Source: Streptomyces sp. DH12 (lineage in GTDB: Bacteria > Actinomycetota > Actinomycetes > Streptomycetales > Streptomycetaceae). From it: a stretch of DNA of 64,000 nt. Location: contig NZ_JAHWGT010000013.1 in NCBI RefSeq assembly GCF_020873895.1, forward strand, positions 124,001 through 188,000, given 5' to 3'. The translations under genes were made by a program, and so were the position numbers. Shown in pieces: positions 1-8,026 of the stretch (its first letter is position 1; the number at the start of each line of letters is the position of its first letter). The notes under the pieces were generated by a model, which was not told where the DNA came from, did no database searches, and worked only from the letters and a program-made list of their open reading frames with translations.

Positions 1-1233
1 CGGCGTTCCGGGTTCGACACGGCGGCGCCCCGGTTCGCCGACGCGCTGCGCGGCGCGCGGACGTACGCGCAGGCCGAGCGGGTCACCGCACGGCACGGGG
101 CGGAGCTGTGGCGGCGGGCCGTCGAGCGGGCGCAGGGGCGCGGACCGGCGGGCGGCGATCTCGCCCGGGACGACGACCGGCCGCTGTACTGGGCGCGGTT
201 GGGCATGGTCCGGGCCCTGCGCGCCTGGGAGCCGGCCACCGCCCTGCCGGCGGGGGCGCGCGAACGGCTGGTCGACCGGCTGGAGTCGGCCTCGCGGGGC
301 CAGGAGGCGGTCCGCTTCCCGGCCGGGCGGGGCGTCAGGCGGGTGCTGCTGACCGGCTTCGACCCGTTCACCCTCGACCGGGACATCCGGATCGGCAACC
401 CGTCGGGCGCGGCCGCCCTCGCCCTGGACGGGACGCTGGTGCGCACGGCGGACGGCGGGTGGGCCCGCGTGGAGACCATGGTCTTCCCCGTGCGGTGGCG
501 GGACTTCGCGGACGGCGTTGTGGAGCGGGCACTGCGCCCGCACCTGCCGCGCGTGGACCTGTTCACGACCGTCAGCCAGGGCCGCGTGGGCCGCTTCGAC
601 GTCGAGCGGTACAACGGGGCGTGGCGCGGCGGCTTCGCGGACAACGAGAACGCCTCGGAGACCGGCCCGGTGCCGGTGGCCGACCCGGCCACGCGACCGC
701 AGTGGACGGTCACCAGCCTGCCGTACGCCGCGATCACGGCGGCCGCGACCGGTCCCTTCCCCGTGTACGACAACACGTCGGTGACCGAGGTGCCCGCCGG
801 CGCGACCCAGCCGGTGGTCCGCCCCGACGGCCCCACGCCCGGCTCGGCGGCCCGCGCGGGCGGCGGGGGCGACTACCTCTCCAACGAGATCGCCTACCGG
901 GCCACGCTGCTGCGCGACCGGCTGGGGCTGACCGGACTGCCGGGCGGCCATCTGCACACGCCGGTGCTCCGGTTCGGCGCGGACCACACGGACGCGGTGG
1001 AGGACCCGGCCTACCTGCGGAACCGGGCGGCCATCACGGCGCAGGTCCGCTCGGTCATCGCCGTCGCGGCGGGCGCGCGTGGCGTGGGCGGTACGGCGGA
1101 CGCGGGCGGTACGAGCGCGGCAGGCGGTACGGGCGGGGCAGGCGGTACGAGCACGCCGGGCGGCGGTACGGGCGCGGCGGGCGGCGGTACGGGCGCGGCG
1201 GGCGCCGGCGGCGGTGCGACCGCCGGGCGCTGA
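1..1233 (+). CDS. Pyroglutamyl-peptidase (C15)-like protein, 5' end missing
   Basis: The frame is open from the first base, so the start lies upstream; about 410 codons are visible. The family's N-terminal GFDPF motif is at 355-369. The region VERYN matches the peptidase C15 stretch that carries the catalytic Glu, and GHLHTP (His codon 955-957) matches the catalytic His motif. The position where C15 enzymes have the nucleophilic Cys reads DYLSNE, with Ser at 880-882, so ordinary cysteine-peptidase activity is doubtful. The C-terminal ~50 residues are a Gly/Ala/Thr-rich repetitive tail (about 1075-1230). An internal ATG at 199 exists, but coding-quality sequence continues upstream of it. A C15-fold protein is well supported; its enzymatic role is uncertain. 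Confidence 0.8.
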   Translation, partial: RRSGFDTAAPRFADALRGARTYAQAERVTARHGAELWRRAVERAQGRGPAGGDLARDDDRPLYWARLGMVRALRAWEPATALPAGARERLVDRLESASRGQEAVRFPAGRGVRRVLLTGFDPFTLDRDIRIGNPSGAAALALDGTLVRTADGGWARVETMVFPVRWRDFADGVVERALRPHLPRVDLFTTVSQGRVGRFDVERYNGAWRGGFADNENASETGPVPVADPATRPQWTVTSLPYAAITAAATGPFPVYDNTSVTEVPAGATQPVVRPDGPTPGSAARAGGGGDYLSNEIAYRATLLRDRLGLTGLPGGHLHTPVLRFGADHTDAVEDPAYLRNRAAITAQVRSVIAVAAGARGVGGTADAGGTSAAGGTGGAGGTSTPGGGTGAAGGGTGAAGAGGGATAGR

Positions 1234-1287
1234 CGGGACGTCGGCCGCGCCCGGCGCGGCGCGGGCGGGGCCCGGCATACTGGGAGA

Positions 1288-2016
1288 GTGATCGTCGCAG
1301 CGGCCCAGTTCAGCGCGGTACCCGGGGACGTGGCGGCCAACGTCCGCACCATGGCAGGGATGCTCCGCGCGGCGGCCGGGGCGCGGGTGGTGGTCTTCCC
1401 CGAACTGGCCCTCACCGGTTACGAGCCGCAGCTCGTCGACCGGGACCGCCGGCTCTGGACGGACGCCGACGACCCGCGGCTCGACCCGCTGCGGGAGGCG
1501 TGCCGCGCGGTGGGCGCCGCCGCCGTCGTCAACGGCGCGGCGCCGGGAGCGGCGCCGGGCGACCGGCGGCCGTACCTGGCGTCGTTCGTGTTCGGCCCGG
1601 ACGGGGCGCTGCTCACCCGCTACGACAAGCAGCACCTGTACGAGGCGGAGGGCGAGGTCTTCGCGGCGGGCCGCCGCGACGGGCGCTTCACCCTGGACGG
1701 GCACCGGTTCGCGCTGGCCACCTGCTTCGACAACCACTTCCCGGAGGTCGGCGGGCGGGCCGCGGCGGACGGCTGCCGGGTGTACCTGGCCAGCTCGCTG
1801 TACGGGACGGGGGACGGCGTGCGCCAGCGGGCGGCGGTCTATCCGGCCGTCGCCCGCGACCACGGCCTGTACGTGGTCCTCGCCAACCACGTCGGCCCGG
1901 CCGGCCCGTGGACCGGCTGCGGGCGCAGCGCGGTGTGGGGCCCGGACGGCGGCCTGCTGGCCGAGGCGGACGAGGTCGCGCCGGGGCTGGTCCGGGCGGA
2001 GGTCCCCGCCCCGTAG
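1288..2016 (+). CDS. Carbon-nitrogen hydrolase (nitrilase superfamily)
   Basis: The 242-residue protein has the nitrilase-superfamily Glu-Lys-Cys triad in order: Glu in FPELALTGY, Lys in RYDKQHLYE and Cys in ATCFDNHFPE. Members hydrolyse non-peptide C-N bonds such as amides, carbamoyl groups or nitriles in the cytoplasm; the substrate cannot be assigned. The usual Arg after the catalytic Cys (CYDLRFPE-type motif) is His here. Translation starts at a GTG with a purine-rich GGGAGA just upstream. It lies 54 bp after the C15-like gene on the same strand and converges with the EI24 gene. Confidence 0.9.
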   Translation: MIVAAAQFSAVPGDVAANVRTMAGMLRAAAGARVVVFPELALTGYEPQLVDRDRRLWTDADDPRLDPLREACRAVGAAAVVNGAAPGAAPGDRRPYLASFVFGPDGALLTRYDKQHLYEAEGEVFAAGRRDGRFTLDGHRFALATCFDNHFPEVGGRAAADGCRVYLASSLYGTGDGVRQRAAVYPAVARDHGLYVVLANHVGPAGPWTGCGRSAVWGPDGGLLAEADEVAPGLVRAEVPAP

Positions 2017-2054
2017 GCGGCCGGCCCCGGCCGGCGGCGCGGCGGACCGTGCGG

Positions 2055-2858
2055 TCAGTCCTTGCGCAGGCCGTACGTCCCGGGCCGGGCGGCGGGGGCG
2101 GGCTCCTGGTCCGGCCGGGGTGCGTCCGGCGCCAGCTCGCGCGCCATCAGCGTGGCCCCGGCGACGGCGCCGGGCATCAGGAAGACCGCGACGAACGGGA
2201 CCAGGTACGCGAGGGTCAGCGGCACGCCGAAGCCGAGGACCATCATGCGGCGGCCGCGCAGCAGGGCCAGGCGGTCCTTCAGGTCCATGCGGCGGCGCTG
2301 GAGCGCGACGGCCGTGAGCTCCTCGGTGAGGAAGTAGCCGGAGACGCAGAAGGCGAGCACGGGGACGACGGTCTGGCCGACGACCGGGACGAAGCCGAGG
2401 GCGAAGAGCAGGATGCCGTAGCAGGCCACCCGCAGCACGACGCGGACGCTGTCGCGGGCGGAGATCCACAGCTCGCGGCCGAAGGACAGCCCCGACTCGG
2501 CGACGTGCCCGCCCTCCGAGCGGTCGACCTCCTCCGAGAGCGACTCGTAGAAGGGCTGGCCCACGAGGAGGGTCACCGCGGTGAAGGTGATCACGGCGAG
2601 GAAGAGCCCGAGGGCGAACACCAGGGCGGTGAGGAAGCCGCGGAACAGCCCCTGCCAGGGCGACGACCAGTCGTCGGCGAAGGGGGTGGCCCATGCGGTC
2701 AGGTCGTCGGCGCCGAAGGCCAGACCGACCAGCGCGCCGGCGTAGAGGACGAGGGTCACGAGGCCGGGGAGGAGCCCGAAGCCCAACCAGCGGCCGTGCC
2801 GGCCGACCCACCGCTGTCCCTGCAGGAGAAAGCCGAAGCCCTTGGCAAGATCACGCAT
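2055..2858 (-). CDS. EI24-domain (CysZ-like) integral membrane protein
   Basis: A 267-residue protein with several long hydrophobic segments (around residues 25-50, 75-100, 140-170 and 200-235) and the N-terminal FGFLLQGQRW pattern of bacterial EI24/CysZ-type proteins. CysZ itself is a sulfate permease; many actinobacterial members have no assigned substrate, so sulfate transport is only possible. The C-terminus is hydrophilic and Pro/Ala rich. It converges with the C-N hydrolase across 38 bp of GC-rich inverted sequence. Confidence 0.85.
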   Translation of the reverse strand: MRDLAKGFGFLLQGQRWVGRHGRWLGFGLLPGLVTLVLYAGALVGLAFGADDLTAWATPFADDWSSPWQGLFRGFLTALVFALGLFLAVITFTAVTLLVGQPFYESLSEEVDRSEGGHVAESGLSFGRELWISARDSVRVVLRVACYGILLFALGFVPVVGQTVVPVLAFCVSGYFLTEELTAVALQRRRMDLKDRLALLRGRRMMVLGFGVPLTLAYLVPFVAVFLMPGAVAGATLMARELAPDAPRPDQEPAPAARPGTYGLRKD

Positions 2859-2996
2859 GGGGTCACCCTATCGGGGCTCCTCCGCCGGTCCCCCGGCACG
2901 TCGCCGCGGGCGCGGTGGCGGGAGCGGGCGCAGCGCAGGCGGACGGCGGAGGGGCGGGACCGTGGAGTGCGGACACGGGGCGGGTGGGACGGCGGA

Positions 2997-3031
2997 GGGC
3001 CGCACCCCCGGTGGTCCCGGGAGTGCGGCCC
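2997..3031 (-). terminator. Hairpin downstream of the first ohr gene
   Basis: A strong inverted repeat: GGGCCGCAC (2997-3005) pairs with GTGCGGCCC (3023-3031), with further inner CCCGG/CCGGG pairing. It lies about 28 bp beyond the ohr stop codon. There is no U-tract, which is common for Streptomyces terminators. The assignment is inferred from position and stem strength. Confidence 0.5.
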
Positions 3032-3058
3032 TCGCCCGTGCGCGGCCCGCGCCGTCCG

Positions 3059-3481
3059 TCAGACGGCGAGCTCGACCGTGATGTTCCCGCGGGTCGCCTT
3101 GGAGTACGGGCAGACCTGGTGGGCCTTCTCGAGCAGCTCCTTGGCGGTGGCGGGGTCGACGTTCGGGATCGTCGCGGAGATCTTCACGATGATCCCGAAA
3201 CCGTCGTCGTTCTTGCCTATGCCCACCTCGGCGGTGACCTGGGAGCCGGACACGTCGGCCTTCTCCTGGCGGGCGACGACGCCGAGCGCGCCCTGGAAGC
3301 AGGCGCTGTAGCCGGCGGCGAACAGCTGCTCCGGGTTGGTGCCCGCGCCGGAGCCGCCCATCGCCTTCGGCGGGTTGACGACCACGTCGAGCACGCCGTC
3401 GTCCGTGGCCACGCGGCCGTCCCGGCCGTTCTCGGCGGTGGCTACCGCGGTGTAGAGGACGTCGGACTGCTGGATGGACAT
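3059..3481 (-). CDS. ohr: Organic hydroperoxide resistance protein (OsmC/Ohr family)
   Basis: A 140-residue Ohr-family thiol peroxidase that reduces organic hydroperoxides. Both catalytic cysteines are present, in SACF and in VCPYSKATRGN, together with the family pattern GTNPEQLFAAGYS. The upstream AGGGAGGAACC-type sequence is a good ribosome site for the ATG. It is monocistronic here, with no adjacent OhrR, unlike the second Ohr at 11741. A hairpin follows the stop. Confidence 0.95.
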   Translation of the reverse strand: MSIQQSDVLYTAVATAENGRDGRVATDDGVLDVVVNPPKAMGGSGAGTNPEQLFAAGYSACFQGALGVVARQEKADVSGSQVTAEVGIGKNDDGFGIIVKISATIPNVDPATAKELLEKAHQVCPYSKATRGNITVELAV

Positions 3482-3545
3482 GTAGGGGTTCCTCCCTGTG
3501 TCGCGCCGCGACTCGCGCCCACGATCGCGACGGCCTGGAGGGAGC

Positions 3546-4565
3546 CTAGCGGGTGAGAGAAACGATCATCTTACCGGTGTTGTCCCCGCGCAGCAGGCCG
3601 AGGAAGGCGTCGACGCCGTTCTCCATGCCCTCGACGATCGTCTCGTCGTACTTCAGGTCGCCCGAGCGCAGCCAGCCGGAGACCTCCTCCAAGAAGCGCG
3701 GCTGGAGGGCGGCGTGGTCGCCGACGAGCATGCCCTGCAGCCGCAGGCGCTTGCCGATGACCAGGGCGAGGTTGCGCGGGGCCGGGGTCGCCTCGGTGTT
3801 GTTGTACTGGGCGATCATGCCGCAGATGGTGGCGCGGCCGTGCACGTTGAGCGAGGAGATCGCGGCCTCCAGGTGCTCGCCGCCGACGTTGTCGAAGTAG
3901 ACGTCGACGCCGTCGGGGGCGGCGGCCTTCAGCTGCTCGCCGACCGGGCCGTTCTTGTAGTTGAAGGCGGCGTCGAAGCCGTACTCCTCGACCAGGCGCT
4001 TGACCTTCTCGTCGGAGCCGGCCGAGCCGATCACGCGCGAGGCGCCCTTCAGCCGGGCCATCTGCCCGACCTGGCTGCCGACCGCGCCGGCCGCGCCGGA
4101 GACGAACACGGCGTCGCCCTCCTTGAAGGAGGCGGTCTCGAAGAGGCCGGCGTACGCGGTGAGGCCCGTCATGCCGAGCACGCCCAGGTAGGCGGTGAGC
4201 GGCGCGAGGGAGGCGTCGACCTTGGCGGCGCGCTTGGCCTCGACCTCGGCGTACTCCCGCCAGCCCAGGCCGTGCAGGACGTGGTCGCCGACCTGGAAGC
4301 CCTCGGCGGCGGACGCGACGACCTCGCCGACCGCGCCACCCTCCATCGGGTGGTCCAGCCGGAACGGCGGGACGTACGACTTCACGTCGTTCATCCGTCC
4401 CCGCATGTACGGGTCCACCGAGAAGTGGAGGTTGCGGACGAGGATGCGGCCCTCGCCCGGGGCGGCGACGGGGGCCTCGCGGAGCGCGAAGTCCTCCGGG
4501 ACGGGCCAGCCGTGCGGGCGGGAGACGAGGTGCCATTCACGGCCGGACGTCGGGAGTGCGGACAT
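3546..4565 (-). CDS. NADP-dependent medium-chain oxidoreductase (CurA/leukotriene B4 dehydrogenase-like)
   Basis: A 339-residue zinc-independent MDR oxidoreductase. It begins WHLVSRPHGWP and carries the substrate-loop pattern DPYMRGRM and the Rossmann stretch VSGAAGAVGSQVGQ (roughly residues 145-160). Relatives reduce the C=C bond of enones using NADPH. The ATG at 4565 was chosen because GGAGG lies 7 bases upstream; a longer frame is open but lacks coding character. It is transcribed divergently from a MarR regulator, with a perfect palindrome between the two genes, so control by that regulator is likely. Confidence 0.92.
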   Translation of the reverse strand: MSALPTSGREWHLVSRPHGWPVPEDFALREAPVAAPGEGRILVRNLHFSVDPYMRGRMNDVKSYVPPFRLDHPMEGGAVGEVVASAAEGFQVGDHVLHGLGWREYAEVEAKRAAKVDASLAPLTAYLGVLGMTGLTAYAGLFETASFKEGDAVFVSGAAGAVGSQVGQMARLKGASRVIGSAGSDEKVKRLVEEYGFDAAFNYKNGPVGEQLKAAAPDGVDVYFDNVGGEHLEAAISSLNVHGRATICGMIAQYNNTEATPAPRNLALVIGKRLRLQGMLVGDHAALQPRFLEEVSGWLRSGDLKYDETIVEGMENGVDAFLGLLRGDNTGKMIVSLTR

Positions 4566-4585
4566 GCTGCGTACCTCCATAGGAT

Positions 4586-4602
4586 GTTTCACCAACTGAA
4601 AC
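4586..4602. promoter_or_regulatory. Candidate MarR operator palindrome
   Basis: A perfect inverted repeat, GTTTCA (4586-4591), N5, TGAAAC (4597-4602), lies in the AT-richer 90-bp gap between the divergent oxidoreductase and marR genes. On the minus strand a TTGACA-like element (4633-4628) sits upstream of the palindrome, so a bound repressor would cover the oxidoreductase transcription start. Assignment to the neighbouring MarR protein is inferred from position. Confidence 0.5.
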
Positions 4603-4655
4603 AACCATGCTCCTCGATATTTCATGTTGTCAAGTAACTGGGTAGGCTGGTGGGC

Positions 4656-5090
4656 ATGGCCAGTACACGCACAGACCCGGTCACCGTCGAGGTCGTGGAA
4701 CTCATCGGCACCGTCGTGGCGCGCTACCACGAGGAGTACGAGCACGCCGCGGCGCAGCACTCGCTGACCGGGGCGCAGGCGCGGGTGCTGAGCCTGCTCG
4801 CCCTGGAGCCGCTGCCCATGCGGCGCATCGCCGTGTCCCTGCGGTGCGAGCCGTCCAACGTGACCGGCATCGTCGACCGCCTGGAGGCCCGCGGCCTCGT
4901 CGAGCGGCGCCCGGACCCGGCGGACCGCCGGGTGAAGCTGGCCGCGCCGACGGAGGAGGGCCGAGCCACGGCGCGCCGCCTGCGGGACGCCCTGGACTTC
5001 GCCCGGGAGCCGCTGGCGGGCCTGTCGGTGGCGGAGCGCGCCCTCCTGCGCGACCTGCTGCGCCGCATGCTCGGCGAGCCCCCGGCCTGA
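4656..5090 (+). CDS. MarR-family transcriptional regulator
   Basis: A 144-residue winged-helix regulator. Residues ~30-100 contain the recognition region MRRIAVSLRCEPSNVTGIVDRLEARGLVERR followed by the wing DPADRRVK, typical of MarR. A dimeric repressor responding to a small phenolic or reactive electrophile is the family norm. The start is the ATG at 4656; a GTG two codons upstream is possible. Divergent from the oxidoreductase, with an operator-like palindrome between, it probably represses that gene and itself. Confidence 0.92.
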   Translation: MASTRTDPVTVEVVELIGTVVARYHEEYEHAAAQHSLTGAQARVLSLLALEPLPMRRIAVSLRCEPSNVTGIVDRLEARGLVERRPDPADRRVKLAAPTEEGRATARRLRDALDFAREPLAGLSVAERALLRDLLRRMLGEPPA

Positions 5091-5235
5091 TCGAGCGGCC
5101 CGGGAACCGGGCGCGGGGCCGGCGCCGGCCACCGCGGCGGGCGGGCGCCGGCCACCGCGGCCGCCACCCGCACCGTCCACGCCACCGCCCGGCGGCGGCA
5201 GGAGCCACGGCGACGGCGACGGCGACGGCGTCAGG

Positions 5236-6102
5236 CTAGAAGCACCACCACAGCCACGGCGTGCAGCTCTTCGTCGGCGAGGGTGACGGCGCCGGCGAGG
5301 GCGGCGGTTCGGGCGCCGGTTCACCGGTCGGGGTGGGCGTCGGATCCGGGGCCGGGTCGTCCGGGGCCGGATCCGAGGGGGCGTCCGGCGGCGGCTCCGG
5401 GGCGTCGGCGGAGGCGGTCGGCCGGGTCGGGTTCTTCAGCCCGCCCTTGTGCTGCCCCTGCCCGGCCCCTCCGTCCTCACCGGTCCCGTCGCCGTCGCCG
5501 TCGCCGGGCGCGGTCCCGGCGCCGTCGGGGCCGCCGGTCGCGTCGCCGGAGCCCTCGCCGCCCGTCGACGCGGACGGGTCGGCGGTGGGCCTGGCCGCCG
5601 ACGGCGACTCCCGGACCTCGTCCGGGCCCTCCGGCCGGCCGGTGCTCGGCGTCGGCACGGGCAGGGGTTCCGGCTGCGCCGCGTCCTCCTGCCGCACGGC
5701 GGTGGCCGCGCCGTCGTCGGCCGGGTGCTCCATCGCCAGCTCGGCCAGGCTGAGGGCGCCCGCCGCCAGGACGAGGCCGGTGACCCCCAGCAGGACGTTG
5801 CGGCCGCGCCGCCGCCGGGCGCGGCGTCCACCCGCCCGCGCGGCGCGCCGGGCCCCAGGCCGGCCCCCGCCGGAGCCGGAGCGGGCGGAGCGGGCGGAGC
5901 GGGCGCCGGCGGAACGTTCCTGCCGCGCCTGGGCACGGGAAGACGCCGCGGGCGGTACCGGCTCGTCCCGAGCGAGCTCGAAGACGCCGTCCGCCGCGGC
6001 TGTCCGGGGGTCGTCGCGCCGGAGCTCCTCTACGGGAGTACCGCACCCGGCGCAGGCCAGGGCTCCGTTGAGGTGCCTCTGACACTGGTGGCAGAAATCC
6101 AT
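5236..6102 (-). CDS. SCO2400-type zinc-ribbon, single-pass membrane protein
   Basis: A 288-residue protein. It opens with a CxxC...CxxC zinc ribbon (CHQC at residues 4-7, CAGC near 17-20), followed by an Arg-rich stretch, one hydrophobic segment (NVLLGVTGLVLAAGALSLAELA) and a long Pro/Asp/Gly/Thr-rich tail ending CTPWLWWCF. This architecture recurs in streptomycetes as the SCO2400 family, of unknown function. The ATG at 6102 places the zinc ribbon at the N-terminus; the frame upstream of it is not coding-like. The tail is low complexity and may span the cell wall. Confidence 0.75.
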   Translation of the reverse strand: MDFCHQCQRHLNGALACAGCGTPVEELRRDDPRTAAADGVFELARDEPVPPAASSRAQARQERSAGARSARSARSGSGGGRPGARRAARAGGRRARRRRGRNVLLGVTGLVLAAGALSLAELAMEHPADDGAATAVRQEDAAQPEPLPVPTPSTGRPEGPDEVRESPSAARPTADPSASTGGEGSGDATGGPDGAGTAPGDGDGDGTGEDGGAGQGQHKGGLKNPTRPTASADAPEPPPDAPSDPAPDDPAPDPTPTPTGEPAPEPPPSPAPSPSPTKSCTPWLWWCF

Positions 6103-6225
6103 GGCGCCCGCAGAGTATGCGCCCGACGGGTGCCGCAGACCGGGGAGCTTGTGAGGATCCTGTGTGGAACGACGTCTTCCGTGGGCGGCGCGCCCGGCGC
6201 CCACGGAGCCGGTGGCGGCGCGCTC

Positions 6226-6474
6226 TCAGACCGTGATCGGCACCTCGTGCACCTCGTCCGCCGGGTGTCCCGCCTTCTCGTGCACCCGCTGCACCGCCTC
6301 CTTGGACGGCGCCGACGACAGGCAGTACACCGTGCCGGACTCCGGGTCGGCCCAGGCCCGCTCGAAGTGCACTCCTTCGCCCTTCTCGTGGGCGAGGTCC
6401 GCCTGGTGCGCCTGGCGCAGCTGGTCCGCGGTGATGCCCTCGAAACCGTGGTGAACGTCCATGTACGTGGCCAT
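6226..6474 (-). CDS. SCO4226-type (DUF4242) nickel-binding protein
   Basis: A complete 82-residue protein with a ferredoxin-like pattern, starting MATYMDVHHGFEGI and containing CLSSAPSKEAVQRVHEKAGHPADEV. It matches the small DUF4242 family, whose S. coelicolor member SCO4226 is described as binding nickel. His residues at HH near the N-terminus and HEK...GH are plausible ligands. The physiological role is unknown. The upstream TGGAGGTACGGG is a good ribosome site. Confidence 0.85.
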   Translation of the reverse strand: MATYMDVHHGFEGITADQLRQAHQADLAHEKGEGVHFERAWADPESGTVYCLSSAPSKEAVQRVHEKAGHPADEVHEVPITV

Positions 6475-6738
6475 GACACCCGTACCTCCATCCGGTGGCC
6501 GTCCCCCTCACTCCATGGTGCGCCCGCGGTGCCCTCCCGTCTCGCGGGGGCGGGGCGGAGGGCCGCTGCCCTCCCGTCGCGCGGGGGCGGTCGGGCGACG
6601 GGGGCGGCGGGCCGGTGCGGCATGCGCCACCCGGCTGACCCCCCGTCAGCTCCGTCCCCCCACCGGCGCAGCCCAGCGCGCGCCCCGGTCCCGGCGGCCG
6701 GACGATGCAGACACACACCGCTCTCGGGAGGATCCGCC

Positions 6739-7782
6739 GTGACCGTCAGTCTTGAGCAGTTGCGCCGCTGCCACGTCGCCGTCGACCTCGGGGCCGCCAG
6801 GACCCGGGTCTTCGTCAAGGGCGCCGGGCTCGTCGTGGACGAGCCGAGCGTGGCCGCCGTGAACACGCGCACCGGCGCGCTGATCGCGGTCGGCGCGTTC
6901 GCGGAGAAGATGACCGGGCGCACGCCCCACTACATCCGGGTCGTCCGCCCCGTCTCCGGCGGCAGCGTCGTCGACATCGACATGGCGCAGCGGATGCTCC
7001 GCAGCCTCCTCGGCGAGAAGCTGCGGCGCCAGCTGCGCCGCAAGCCGATGCTGCGCGCGGCCGCCTGCACCCCGCACGACAGCGACCCGCTCGCCCAGCG
7101 CGCGACCGTCGAGACGATGGTGGGGCTGGGGGCCCGCCGGGTCGAGCTGGTGGACACCCTGATCGCGGCGGCCGTCGGCTGCGGCCTGCCCGTCGCCCAG
7201 CCGACCGCGACGATGATCCTGGTGTGCGGGGCGGCGACGACGCAGGTCGCCGTCCTCTCGCTCGGCTCGATCGTCACCGCCGAGCGCATCCCCGTGGGCG
7301 GCAACGCCATCGACCACGCCGTCATCCAGTACCTGCGCCACCAGCACGAGCTGATGCTTCCGACGCAGTCCGTGCGCCCGCTCCAGCTCGCCCTGCACGG
7401 CAACGGCCTCACCACCCAGGGCCCGGCGTCGACCGAGATCCACGGCCGCGACGTCGCCACCGGGCTGGCGCGTTCCGTCCTGGTGGACACGGCCGCGGTC
7501 CGTCAGGCCATCCACACCCCGCTGACGGCCGTGCTCGACGGCATCGGCAAGGTGCTGCGCGACTGCCCGCCCGACCTGGTCGCCGACCTCGCCGAGCGGG
7601 GCATCACCATGGTCGGCGGCAGCGCCCGGCTGCCGGGTCTCGACCAGATGCTGCGGGACTGGACGGGCATGCCGGTACGGATCGCCGAGCGGCCGGACGT
7701 CTGCGCGGTCCTCGGGCTGGGCGAGATGTTGGAGGGCCGGATCGAGCCGCTCACCCTGAACCCGCTGGCCGACGCCGAGTAG
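6739..7782 (+). CDS. mbl: MreB/Mbl-like actin homologue
   Basis: A 347-residue actin-superfamily protein starting at GTG 6739 behind GGGAGGATCC. It has the MreB layout: phosphate-1 region VAVDLGAARTRVFVKG, central ARRVELVDTLIAAAVG (canonical form P...L.EEP.AAA.G), and adenosine region TMVGGSARLPGLDQ. The phosphate-2 motif, normally DIGGGTTE, reads VCGAATTQ, so the conserved Asp and Gly residues are lost. This fits the divergent second MreB-like protein (Mbl) of Streptomyces, linked to spore-wall synthesis. No mreC/mreD neighbours are present. Confidence 0.88.
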   Translation: MTVSLEQLRRCHVAVDLGAARTRVFVKGAGLVVDEPSVAAVNTRTGALIAVGAFAEKMTGRTPHYIRVVRPVSGGSVVDIDMAQRMLRSLLGEKLRRQLRRKPMLRAAACTPHDSDPLAQRATVETMVGLGARRVELVDTLIAAAVGCGLPVAQPTATMILVCGAATTQVAVLSLGSIVTAERIPVGGNAIDHAVIQYLRHQHELMLPTQSVRPLQLALHGNGLTTQGPASTEIHGRDVATGLARSVLVDTAAVRQAIHTPLTAVLDGIGKVLRDCPPDLVADLAERGITMVGGSARLPGLDQMLRDWTGMPVRIAERPDVCAVLGLGEMLEGRIEPLTLNPLADAE

Positions 7783-8026
7783 CCCCCGGGTCGCCCCGGA
7801 CGGCGGGGCGGGGGCCCGTGCCGCCGGGACGGCCCCGTGCCCGCCGGACGGGCACGGGTGGATCCCGGTGCCGCCCGGCCGGATACGGCGGACACGGCGG
7901 ACGCGGACGGAAGGGCCGGCGGGCGGCTCGGTGGGCGGGCCGGCGGACGGGTGGGCCGCGGCCGGGCGGGAGGCGCCTGGGAGCATGGCGGGACACCCCG
8001 TGCAGCGATGCGAGGAGGACGGCCCC

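Noticed and set aside
2018-2036. A GC-rich inverted repeat between the C-N hydrolase and EI24 genes as a bidirectional terminator
   Set aside because: The loop is too short, and such GGCCGG palindromes are common by chance at this GC content.
108-3311. A 1067-codon plus-strand frame running across three real genes
   Set aside because: It crosses the C15-like gene, the C-N hydrolase and the minus-strand EI24 and ohr genes out of frame; the product is an Arg/Gly-rich shadow.
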